This document shows, one piece after another, positions 46,154 to 53,519 of a DNA stretch of 64,000 nt. The stretch lies in assembly GCF_046845755.1 (NCBI RefSeq), contig NZ_CP177357.1, positions 372,001 through 436,000 on the forward strand. Direction: 5' to 3'. Every line of letters starts with the position of its first letter. Positions within the stretch are counted from its first letter, which is position 1. The notes below the pieces were generated by a model. It ran no database searches. It was not told the DNA's origin and saw nothing but the letters and a program-made list of their open reading frames with translations. Source of the stretch: Rubrivirga sp046845755 (GTDB taxonomy: Bacteria; Bacteroidota; Rhodothermia; Rhodothermales; Rubricoccaceae). A program made the position numbers and the translations under genes.

Positions 46154-47575
46154 ATGGCCCGACTCCTCTCGCTCCCCATCTCGGCCCGGCTCGCGCTGTG
46201 GTACGCGCTGACGCTGCTGCTGCTGCTGAGTGCCTTCGCCGTGTTCTGCTACGTCGGCTTCCACGCGGCCGCGCACCGGAGCTTCGACCGCCACCTCGAC
46301 CACGAGCTCGAGGCCGTCGCGCCGCTCCTGCGGGTGGCGCCGGACGGCGTGGACGCGAGCGCACTCGACGGCGCGTCGGCCGTGGCGACCCGGCTCGACG
46401 GGCCGAACGCGACGTTCGTCCGGGTGCTCACGCCCGAGGGCGACGTGGCGTACCAGTCGGCGAACGTCGGGGACCAGCCCCTGCTCGGCGTGGCGCTCCC
46501 CGACGGCAGCGCGGCGCTCCGAATCAGCCGTGAGTGGGGCGGCGAGCCCGTGCGGTCGCTCGTGGAGCCGCTCCGGGCGGGCGGGGCCGTCGTGGGATTT
46601 GTCGAGGTGACAGGCGTCGAGTGGAGCCGGCACGGCGAGCTGCGTGACCTGGGGCGGATGCTGGCGCTCGGTGTCGCCCTGAGCGTGCTCTTCGCGCTCG
46701 GCGGCGGGTGGTGGCTGGCGCGCCGCGCCCTGCGCCCGGTCGCCGTGCTGACCGACGCGGCGGGCCGGCTCGCCGCCGACGGCGCACGCCTCGGGGGGCG
46801 GCTGCCCTCGGACTTCGAGACGAAGGACGAGCTCACCGACCTCGCCGAGACCTTCAACGGCCTGCTCGGGCGGCTCGAAGCGTCCGTCGAGCGCGAGCGG
46901 CGGTTTACCTCGAACGCCGCCCACGAGCTACTCACTCCGCTGGCGACGGTCCGTAGCGAGGCCGAGGTCGCGCTCCGCCGCGAGCGCGAGCCCGGCGCGT
47001 ACCGCGAGACGCTGGACCGCGTGGTCGAAGAGGTGGCCGAGATGACGGGGACGGTCCAGGGCCTGCTCCAGCTCGCGCGCGCCGAGTCGCTGCCCCGCCC
47101 CGCCGGCGACCGCCTCGACCTGGGCGAGCTCGTCGCCCGCCGTGCCGAGCGCGCCCGCGCCGAGGCCGAGGCCAAGGGGCTCGCGCTCGACGTCGAGGTC
47201 GCCAACGGCGTCCGTGTCCGCGCCGACGCGGCGCCGCTCGCCGAGGTCATCGACAACCTGGTCTCGAACGCCGTCAAGTACACGCCGGCCGGGGGCCGCG
47301 TGGCGGTCCGGCTGGCGCACGCCGGCGGGACGGCGCGGCTCGAGGTGGCCGACACGGGCGCGGGGTTCGACGCCGCGACGCGCGAGCGGCTGTTCGACCG
47401 CTTTTTCCGGGCCGACACGCCCGAGGTGCAGGCGCAGGTGGGGAGCGGGCTGGGGCTGGCGATCGTCCAGGCCATCGTGCGCGGCTATGGCGGCACGGTC
47501 GGCGCCGCCAGCGACGGGCCGGGACACGGCGCGACGTTCTGGGCCACGCTTCCGTGCCTCGGCGGCCGGGACTGA
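46154..47575 (+). CDS. Membrane sensor histidine kinase of the copper island
   Basis: This 473-residue kinase has a first membrane helix (about 15-38), a periplasmic sensor region (about 39-165) and a second helix (about 170-192). A HAMP linker precedes a HisKA domain with SNAAHELLTPLATVRSEAEV. The ATPase domain has the N box NLVSNAVKYT, DTGAGF and GLGLAIVQAIV. It is of the CusS/CopS type. An in-frame GTG at 46148 would add two residues. It pairs with the OmpR-type regulator immediately upstream and should sense periplasmic copper. Confidence 0.93.
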   Translation: MARLLSLPISARLALWYALTLLLLLSAFAVFCYVGFHAAAHRSFDRHLDHELEAVAPLLRVAPDGVDASALDGASAVATRLDGPNATFVRVLTPEGDVAYQSANVGDQPLLGVALPDGSAALRISREWGGEPVRSLVEPLRAGGAVVGFVEVTGVEWSRHGELRDLGRMLALGVALSVLFALGGGWWLARRALRPVAVLTDAAGRLAADGARLGGRLPSDFETKDELTDLAETFNGLLGRLEASVERERRFTSNAAHELLTPLATVRSEAEVALRREREPGAYRETLDRVVEEVAEMTGTVQGLLQLARAESLPRPAGDRLDLGELVARRAERARAEAEAKGLALDVEVANGVRVRADAAPLAEVIDNLVSNAVKYTPAGGRVAVRLAHAGGTARLEVADTGAGFDAATRERLFDRFFRADTPEVQAQVGSGLGLAIVQAIVRGYGGTVGAASDGPGHGATFWATLPCLGGRD

Positions 47576-47644
47576 CCGCGCGGACCGCCCCTTTCAGACC
47601 GTCCCGCGAGCAGTCTATACTGAGGGCCCACCGCCGCCCGACCG

Positions 47645-48673
47645 ATGCTCCGCCTGCTCTGCCTCCTCGCCGCCCTCACGCTGCTGGCGCTCCCCACGTC
47701 CGCCCAGGTCGAGGTGCTCCCCGCGCTCGACGGCGACCCCGTCGTGCTCGTTGTCCACGGCGGCGCCGGGACCATCCGCCGGGCCGACATGACGCCCGAG
47801 ACCGACGTGGCGGTCCGGGCCGCGCTCGAGGAGTCGCTCCGCGCGGGCCATGCCGCGATCGTGGCGGGCGAGTCGCCGCTGACGGCCGTCGAGGCCGCGC
47901 TGTCGATCTTGGAGGACAGCGACCACTTTAACGCGGGGAGGGGCGGCGTCTTCGCGGCCGACGGGACGGTCCGCCACGACGCCTCGATCATGGACGGCGC
48001 CAGCGGGCTCGCGGGCGCGTCCACGGGGACGATGCACGTCCGCCACCCGATCCGGCTGGCGCGGCGCGTGATGGAGGCCTCGCCGCACGTGCTGCTGGCG
48101 GGCGCGGGGGCCGAGGAGTTCGCCATCGGGCAGGGCCTGGAGATCGTGCCGAACACCTTTTTTCACACCGAGCGCCGCCGCCGATCGCTGGAGGCCGTCC
48201 AGGCGCGGGAGCGGAGCGAGTCGGGCGCGCTCTCCATCCCGGAGCCGTGGCAGATGACCGGGACGGTCGGCGCCGTCGCGCTCTCGGCGACCGGCGACCT
48301 CGCGGCGGGCACCTCGACCGGCGGGATGACCAACAAGCGCTGGGGCCGCATCGGCGACGCGCCCATCATCGGCGCGGGCACCTTTGCCGACCGCACCGTC
48401 GGCATCTCGGCGACCGGCCACGGCGAGTACTTTATCCGCCTCGGTATCGCGCGTGACGTGGCGGCCCGGATGGCTTACCTCGGCGAGAGCGTCGTCGAGG
48501 CGGGCGACGCCGTCATCCACACGGCGCTGACGAACGCGGGCGGAACCGGCGGCATCATCTCGCTCGACGCGACGGGCACCGTCGCCATGCCGTTCAACAC
48601 GGAGGGCATGTACCGGGGCCACGTCACGCGGAGCGGCCGCGTGGTGACCATGATCTACGGGGACGAGGGGTAA
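47645..48673 (+). CDS. Isoaspartyl peptidase/L-asparaginase (Ntn hydrolase), exported
   Basis: This 342-residue protein has a signal peptide (MLRLLCLLAALTLLALPTSA). The Ntn-hydrolase fold shows VVHGGAGTIRR near the start, HFNAGRGGVF, and the autocleavage/nucleophile Thr in MTGTVGAVALSATGDLAAGT. The oxyanion region GGMTNKRWGRIGDAPIIGAG is also present. It should self-cleave before that Thr to give alpha and beta subunits and then hydrolyse asparagine or isoaspartyl dipeptides in the periplasm. It stands alone; TATACTGAG lies 22 nt upstream. Confidence 0.93.
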   Translation: MLRLLCLLAALTLLALPTSAQVEVLPALDGDPVVLVVHGGAGTIRRADMTPETDVAVRAALEESLRAGHAAIVAGESPLTAVEAALSILEDSDHFNAGRGGVFAADGTVRHDASIMDGASGLAGASTGTMHVRHPIRLARRVMEASPHVLLAGAGAEEFAIGQGLEIVPNTFFHTERRRRSLEAVQARERSESGALSIPEPWQMTGTVGAVALSATGDLAAGTSTGGMTNKRWGRIGDAPIIGAGTFADRTVGISATGHGEYFIRLGIARDVAARMAYLGESVVEAGDAVIHTALTNAGGTGGIISLDATGTVAMPFNTEGMYRGHVTRSGRVVTMIYGDEG

Positions 48674-48784
48674 GCGGCGGGCCCCACAGCGGGAACAGAG
48701 GGATGGGACTGAGCAGAAGGCGCCCCGCTTCGGGGAACCCCGCCAGGCCCGCCGTCGAACCCCGGTCCCCACCCCCCGACCCCC

Positions 48785-49258
48785 GTGATCACCGTCGATA
48801 CCCGCGTCGAGCGCGCCCTGACCCTGCCCGTGTCGGTCGAGGAGGCGTGGGCGTTCCTCGTCGACGTGCCTCGGTGGGGGACGCTGTTTCCCCACGTCGA
48901 GTCCGTCCGGCCATACCCCGAGGGCGGCGACAACGCGTATTGGTGGACGATGGAGCCGCTCGGCCCGCCCGGCGCCCGTGTCGTCGTCGAGTACGCCTGC
49001 CGCTACCACCCCGACCCCGACGCGCTCACGATGCGGTGGGAGCCGGTACCGGGCACCGGCAACGCCCAGTTCGGCGGGTCGAGCACGATCGGCCCCGACG
49101 GCGACGGCGGCACCACGGGGACCCTGCGCGTCGACGCCGTGCTCGACATTGGGGTCCCCCGGCTCTTTCGGGCGATCGTCCGGCCGACGGTCGAGTTCGA
49201 GATGGGGCGCATGACCGATCTCTTCGTGGCGCGCCTGGAAGCGGAGGCCGGGCTGTAG
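48785..49258 (+). CDS. SRPBCC-family (START-like) protein
   Basis: This 157-residue protein starts at GTG 48785 (MITVDTRVERALTLPVSVEE). It has the helix-grip pattern of polyketide-cyclase/START-like domains: LPVSVEEAWAFLVDVPRWGT and a C-terminal helix FEMGRMTDLFVARLEAEAG. It has no signal peptide. Members bind hydrophobic ligands; the ligand here is unknown. It lies 111 bp downstream of the asparaginase gene on the same strand. Confidence 0.78.
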   Translation: MITVDTRVERALTLPVSVEEAWAFLVDVPRWGTLFPHVESVRPYPEGGDNAYWWTMEPLGPPGARVVVEYACRYHPDPDALTMRWEPVPGTGNAQFGGSSTIGPDGDGGTTGTLRVDAVLDIGVPRLFRAIVRPTVEFEMGRMTDLFVARLEAEAGL

Positions 49259-49447
49259 GACAGACGCCGACCCGGACGTGGGTCTGGGACGGACGGTCGG
49301 ATGGAATCTGTTGGGGCGCAATCAGATGTGGCGACGGTGAGGCGCGAGGCACCGAGAGGTCGGCCAACTTCCCTGCCCACGGAGAGTTGAGTGGATCGGA
49401 CTCGAGTGATGGCGGGTCCGGCCCACCACGCCCCACCTCCCCATCTC

Positions 49448-50722
49448 ATGACACGCGTTTCCCTCCGCCTCGGGCGCTTTGCGCTTGCCGCCGCCCTCGT
49501 CTCCCTCGCCGCCTGCGACAGCGGCGGCCCCACGACCGGCGGCGAGGTCGACGGCGCCGTCACGGTCGACGGTCGGGTGACCGACGACGCGGCCGCCGCC
49601 CGCACCACCTCCGCCGGCCCGGTCGACGGCGCCACGGTCGCCGCCGCCGCCGTCTCGGCCTCCGGCCAGACGCGCGCGCTGCCTGGCTCGGCCACCACGT
49701 CCGCCAGCGGCCAGTTCTCGCTGTCGACGGACGCGACGGCCGACGCCGTCGTCGTCACCGCTCGCGACGGGGCGTTCGCCTCCGCCTCGCTGATCGAGGC
49801 GGGCGGGTTCGCCGCCGGGACCGTCCGACCGGCCCCGATGACGACCGAGACCGCCGCCGAGGCCGACGTCTACGTGGCCGCCCGGCTCCGAGGCAGCCGC
49901 GCCCGCGCCGCCGACGCCGTCGCCTTCGTAACGGCGGCCGTCGCCGGCGAGATCGCCGCCCGCCGCACCACTGCGGCGGCAGTCGCCGCCGCGCTCGAGG
50001 CCTCCGTCGCGGCCGAGCGCCGCGCCGCCACCGAGGACACCGGCGACGGCGAGCCGGCGACGGACGAGCAGGTCGAGCAGGCCGACGACGAGCGCGACGT
50101 GCAGCACCGCCAGTACCGCCGCTCGCTCGCCACGGGCGCCAGCGCCGGGGCGGCGGCCAACGCCTTCGTCGACGGCTACGTCCGCGCGCAGGTGTCGGTC
50201 GGGATCTCGGCCACGACGAGCGCCCGCGCCGCTCGCGCCCGGTACCTCGCCGCCCGCCGCTTCGCGTCGTCGACGAGCACGGCCGCCGCCGCGTCCATCG
50301 AGGCGCACGCCGAGCTCGTGGCCGCCTCGGCCGCCGCGCTCGCCGTCGAGGCGCAGTTCGAGGCCCGCAGCGCGACCAGCGCCCGGATAGCCGCTCTGCG
50401 CGCCGCCCGCGCCGAGATGGTGGCCGCCCTACGCGGCGCCACCACTCAAGCGCAGCGCGACGCGGCGAAGGCGCGCTACCGCACGACGGCCGAGGCCGAG
50501 CTGTCGGCCGAGTCCGGCGTCAGCGCCAGCCAGCTGTCGATCGCCATGGGCGCCACCACGGCCGCCCGCGCCAGCCTCGACGCCTCCATCGACGCGGCGG
50601 GCTCCGGCGAGGCCGTCGGCACCGCCGTCGCCGCCTACTACCGCCAGGCGCGGACCGCCCTCGGAGGCGCGGTCTCGGCCGGCCTGGCCGTCGACGTGCT
50701 CTTGCTCCTGAGCGGGTTCTAA
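49448..50722 (+). CDS. Ala-rich lipoprotein with carboxypeptidase-regulatory-like domain
   Basis: This 424-residue lipoprotein has signal MTRVSLRLGRFALAAALVSL and lipobox LAAC. A small beta domain (about 30-125) resembling a carboxypeptidase regulatory/transthyretin-like fold contains TVDGRVTDDAAA and VDGATVAAAAVSASGQTRAL. It is followed by about 290 residues very rich in Ala, Arg, Thr and Glu, predicted to be long helices or coiled coils (AARARYLAARRFASS, RIAALRAARAEMVAALRG). It may be a helical stalk or surface fibre. The composition is unlike its neighbours. No function is recognised. Confidence 0.7.
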   Translation: MTRVSLRLGRFALAAALVSLAACDSGGPTTGGEVDGAVTVDGRVTDDAAAARTTSAGPVDGATVAAAAVSASGQTRALPGSATTSASGQFSLSTDATADAVVVTARDGAFASASLIEAGGFAAGTVRPAPMTTETAAEADVYVAARLRGSRARAADAVAFVTAAVAGEIAARRTTAAAVAAALEASVAAERRAATEDTGDGEPATDEQVEQADDERDVQHRQYRRSLATGASAGAAANAFVDGYVRAQVSVGISATTSARAARARYLAARRFASSTSTAAAASIEAHAELVAASAAALAVEAQFEARSATSARIAALRAARAEMVAALRGATTQAQRDAAKARYRTTAEAELSAESGVSASQLSIAMGATTAARASLDASIDAAGSGEAVGTAVAAYYRQARTALGGAVSAGLAVDVLLLLSGF

Positions 50723-50775
50723 CCCCCGCCTCCCGGCCCCGAGCGCCCGCCTTGCCAGGGAAGCGGCGCTCGGCC

Positions 50776-50820
50776 CCGCCGCCTCGCGACGATCGTCGCG
50801 GGGCGGCGGTCCTTTTTGGG
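50776..50820 (+). terminator. Rho-independent terminator after the Ala-rich lipoprotein
   Basis: CCGCCGCC-T-CGCGAC and GTCGCG-GG-GCGGCGG form a long stem around GATC and are followed by CCTTTTTGG. This is the only classical T-run terminator noticed in the window. Confidence 0.85.
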
Positions 50821-50883
50821 GCGAGGGTGGCGGCGGCTCGCGTCCCGGTGAGAGCTTGCGGGCCGATCCCCCCCGCCCCCACC

Positions 50884-51867
50884 ATGTCGCTCCGCATCGT
50901 TCAGTTTGGCCTCGGCCCCATCGGCCAGGCCTGCGCCCGCCTCGCCCTCGACCACGGCCACACGATCGTCGGCGCCCTCGACCTCGACCCCGGCCGCGTC
51001 GGCCGCGACGTGGGGGAGGTGCTCGGCCGCGAGCCCGTCGGCGCGACCGTCCGCGACGACGCCGACGCGGCCCTCGCAGAGTGGGCGCCCGACGTGGTCC
51101 TCCACACGACGCTCTCGTTCCTCGACCGGATCGAGGGGCAGCTGCTGGCGTGCGTGGCGGCGGGCGCGCACGTCGTGTCGTCGTCGGAGGAGCTGTTCTG
51201 GCCGTTCGACCGCGACCCCGGCTTCTGCGAGCGCGTCGACGCGGCGGCTCGGGAGGCGGGCGTGTCCGTCGTCGGGACGGGCGTCAACCCGGGCTTCGTG
51301 ATGGACCTCTTCCCGGTCGTGCTCGCCAACTCCGTCGTCGCGCGCGTCGACCGCGTCGACGTGTCGCGGTCCGTCGACGCCGGGCGGCGGCGGGGGCCGC
51401 TCCAAAAAAAGGTCGGTGCCGGGCTTTCGGTCGCCGCGTTCCGCGAGCGCGAGGCGGCGGGCGGGTTCGGGCACATCGGGATGGTCGAGTCGGCGAAGGC
51501 GCTCGCGGCCGGGCTCGGCTGGGCCGGCGCCGAGGTGACGGAAACGTTCGGCCCCCACCTCGCCGACGCGGACCACACGACGCCGCACGCGACGGTCGCG
51601 GCGGGCGACGTGGCGGGCATCCACCAGACCGCGACCGTCACCCTCGACGGCGAGACGCGGGCCACGCTTAGGCTGACGATGGCCGTCGGCGCGCCCGACG
51701 AGGACCGCGTGGCGATCGCGGGGGACCCGCCGCTCACGGTCGTCGTCGAGGGCGGGACGTTCGGCGACACGGCGACGGTCGCGGCGGTCGTCAACGCGGC
51801 GCGGCGGATCGGCGCGGCGCGGCCGGGCCTGCGGACCGTCCTGGACCTGCCGGCGGCGGCGGTTTAA
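50884..51867 (+). CDS. DapB-like NAD(P)-dependent dehydrogenase (2,4-diaminopentanoate dehydrogenase-like)
   Basis: This 327-residue protein has an N-terminal Rossmann domain (MSLRIVQFGLGPIGQACARL, VGALDLDPGRVGRDV), a central HVVSSSEELFWPF and VVGTGVNPGFVMDLFPVVLA, and a C-terminal alpha/beta catalytic domain. The layout matches dihydrodipicolinate-reductase-like proteins and especially 2,4-diaminopentanoate dehydrogenase, the last oxidative step in ornithine fermentation. None of the other ornithine-pathway genes is nearby, so the true substrate is uncertain. It follows the T-run terminator and is probably monocistronic. Confidence 0.85.
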   Translation: MSLRIVQFGLGPIGQACARLALDHGHTIVGALDLDPGRVGRDVGEVLGREPVGATVRDDADAALAEWAPDVVLHTTLSFLDRIEGQLLACVAAGAHVVSSSEELFWPFDRDPGFCERVDAAAREAGVSVVGTGVNPGFVMDLFPVVLANSVVARVDRVDVSRSVDAGRRRGPLQKKVGAGLSVAAFREREAAGGFGHIGMVESAKALAAGLGWAGAEVTETFGPHLADADHTTPHATVAAGDVAGIHQTATVTLDGETRATLRLTMAVGAPDEDRVAIAGDPPLTVVVEGGTFGDTATVAAVVNAARRIGAARPGLRTVLDLPAAAV

Positions 51868-51983
51868 CTGCGGGCCGTCACGAAGGGTGGCCATCGGGCC
51901 GTCATGGTGTCCAGAGGGCCCCCGTGTCGGGGCAGGGGGGCGGATGTGGTCCCCGGCCAGCGGGGCTGACGCATGATGGGGCG

Positions 51984-52004
51984 CCGAGGCGGCTGTCGCC
52001 TCGG
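51984..52004 (+). promoter_or_regulatory. Hairpin upstream of the diheme cytochrome gene
   Basis: CCGAGGCG-GCTGT-CGCCTCGG is a perfect 8-bp stem ending 26 nt before the cytochrome ATG. It is either the terminator of the dehydrogenase gene or a leader structure. Confidence 0.4.
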
Positions 52005-52030
52005 TCTGTGAACCCTCTTCGTCTGACGTC

Positions 52031-52900
52031 ATGCGCATCCTCAAAGGGGTCGGCCTCGGGCTCGGCGCCCTCCTCGTTCTGGCCGTCGTCGCCGTCGGCG
52101 TCGGCGCGATGGTCGGCGGCTCGAACATCGACGCCGTCCACGACGTGGCCGTCGAGCCGCTCGCGATCTCGTCCGACTCCGCCGCGCTCGCGCGCGGCGC
52201 CCACCTCGCGGGCATCTACGGCTGCCGCGACTGCCACGGCGACGACCTGGCCGGGCAGGTGATGGGGGAGGGCGGCCCGTTCCGGCTCGTCGCCTCCAAC
52301 CTCACGCCGGCCGGCGTCGGCGGCGAGTACGACGCGGCGGGCTGGGACCGCGCCATCCGCCATGGCGTCCGCGCCGACGGCCGCGCGGTGACCGTCATGC
52401 CGTCGGGCGCCTACCACAAGATGAGCGACGCCGAGGCGGCCGACCTCATCGCCTACCTGGAGTCGCTGGAGCCCGCGGGCGCCGACATCGGGCGGACCGA
52501 GTTCCGCTTGATGGGCAAGGTGCTCGCGGCCGGCCCCCTCGATCCGGGCGTCAACGTCTACGCCGAGCCGACGACGGCGACCTCGCCCCCGCCCGGGGCG
52601 ACGGTCGAGTACGGCGAGTACGTCACCGAGATGATGTGCGCGTACTGCCACGGCGCGGGCGTGGTCGGGAAACAGCCGCCGGAGCCGGGGGCGCCGTTCG
52701 CCCCGGACCTCGCGGCCTCGGGGCAGTGGGCGCCCGAGCAGTTCCACGAGACGCTGACGACGGGCGTCCTGCCCGACGGCCGCGCGCTCGACCCCGAGGT
52801 GATGCCGTGGACCGCGACGGCCCGGATGACGCCCGACGAGCGCGAGGGCGTGCGGCTGTACCTCGCCTCGCTGGCGGGGCGCCGGGGCGCCGACGCCTGA
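52031..52900 (+). CDS. Diheme cytochrome c, membrane-anchored
   Basis: This 289-residue protein has an N-terminal anchor (about 7-28; GLGLGALLVLAVVAVGVGAM) and two cytochrome c domains. The first haem motif is CRDCH in GIYGCRDCHGDDLAGQ with axial Met in VMPSGAYHKM. The second is CAYCH in MMCAYCHGAGVVG with axial Met in PEVMPWTATARM. It is periplasmic and anchored in the inner membrane, in the manner of cytochromes that feed or drain a dehydrogenase or oxidase; no partner enzyme is adjacent. Confidence 0.92.
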   Translation: MRILKGVGLGLGALLVLAVVAVGVGAMVGGSNIDAVHDVAVEPLAISSDSAALARGAHLAGIYGCRDCHGDDLAGQVMGEGGPFRLVASNLTPAGVGGEYDAAGWDRAIRHGVRADGRAVTVMPSGAYHKMSDAEAADLIAYLESLEPAGADIGRTEFRLMGKVLAAGPLDPGVNVYAEPTTATSPPPGATVEYGEYVTEMMCAYCHGAGVVGKQPPEPGAPFAPDLAASGQWAPEQFHETLTTGVLPDGRALDPEVMPWTATARMTPDEREGVRLYLASLAGRRGADA

Positions 52901-52922
52901 GGGCCGGCGCGCGCCCGTGGCC

Positions 52923-53519
52923 TCACTCGCGGACGGGGCGCACCGGCGGGCCCGGCTCGGGCGCGGGCGCGGGCCGGTTCGCCGGCGCATACACATGGGG
53001 CCCACCGTCGACCTCCAACCGGAGGCTTCGATCTTCAGTCCCCGACTCGCTGGGGCGGATCCGGGGCCGCGCGGCGACCCATCGGTCGCAGTCTCCGTAC
53101 CCCACCTCTCGGTCGCAGACGAGGAAGGACACCCGGACCTCCCCGCGCAGGCCGCGCCTCAGCTCGGACGTGGCCCGGAGCACGCCCACCTCGTCATGGT
53201 CTCGGCCGTCGATCCAGACCGCGACCGGCCCGGCCATGAGGGCGTGGCCCGTGTGATTCCGCGTGTCGTACACGCCCCGGTCCTCGGCCACCACCATCAC
53301 GCGCAAGCCGTCGGTGGCGGCCACGACGAGCGTGCCGCCAGGGTTGAGGGCCGCGGCGAGGTCGTACGGCTGCCCCTCGACCTCGAACAGGTACTGGCCC
53401 CGCTCCTGGGTGACGGTCACGATGTGCGCATCGCGGAGCGGGACGGTCCGGCTCGGGTCGGGTTGCGCCGAGGCACAGGCGCACACCAAGAGGAGGGCGA
53501 GAGGGAAGACGCGAGTCAT
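52923..53519 (-). CDS. Exported protein downstream of the Ser/Thr kinase
   Basis: This 198-residue protein has signal MTRVFPLALLLVCACASAQ. The Cys of CACAS could be a lipidation site. The mature part contains VTVTQERGQYLFEVEGQPYD and a conserved-looking DREVGYGDCDRWVAARPR. It ends in a Pro-rich tail. Its ATG overlaps the stop of the Ser/Thr kinase (ATGA), so it is translated with it and may be its extracytoplasmic partner. No family is recognised. Confidence 0.7.
   Translation of the reverse strand: MTRVFPLALLLVCACASAQPDPSRTVPLRDAHIVTVTQERGQYLFEVEGQPYDLAAALNPGGTLVVAATDGLRVMVVAEDRGVYDTRNHTGHALMAGPVAVWIDGRDHDEVGVLRATSELRRGLRGEVRVSFLVCDREVGYGDCDRWVAARPRIRPSESGTEDRSLRLEVDGGPHVYAPANRPAPAPEPGPPVRPVRE

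Noticed and set aside
37633..47575. Copper island as a recently transferred mobile element
   Set aside because: No integrase, transposase, tRNA junction or flanking direct repeat was found, and base composition and promoter style match the neighbours.
48703..51867. A single long plus-strand frame covering several genes
   Set aside because: Only its 3' part (50884-51867) has a recognisable protein; the upstream part is out of frame with the SRPBCC and Ala-rich genes.
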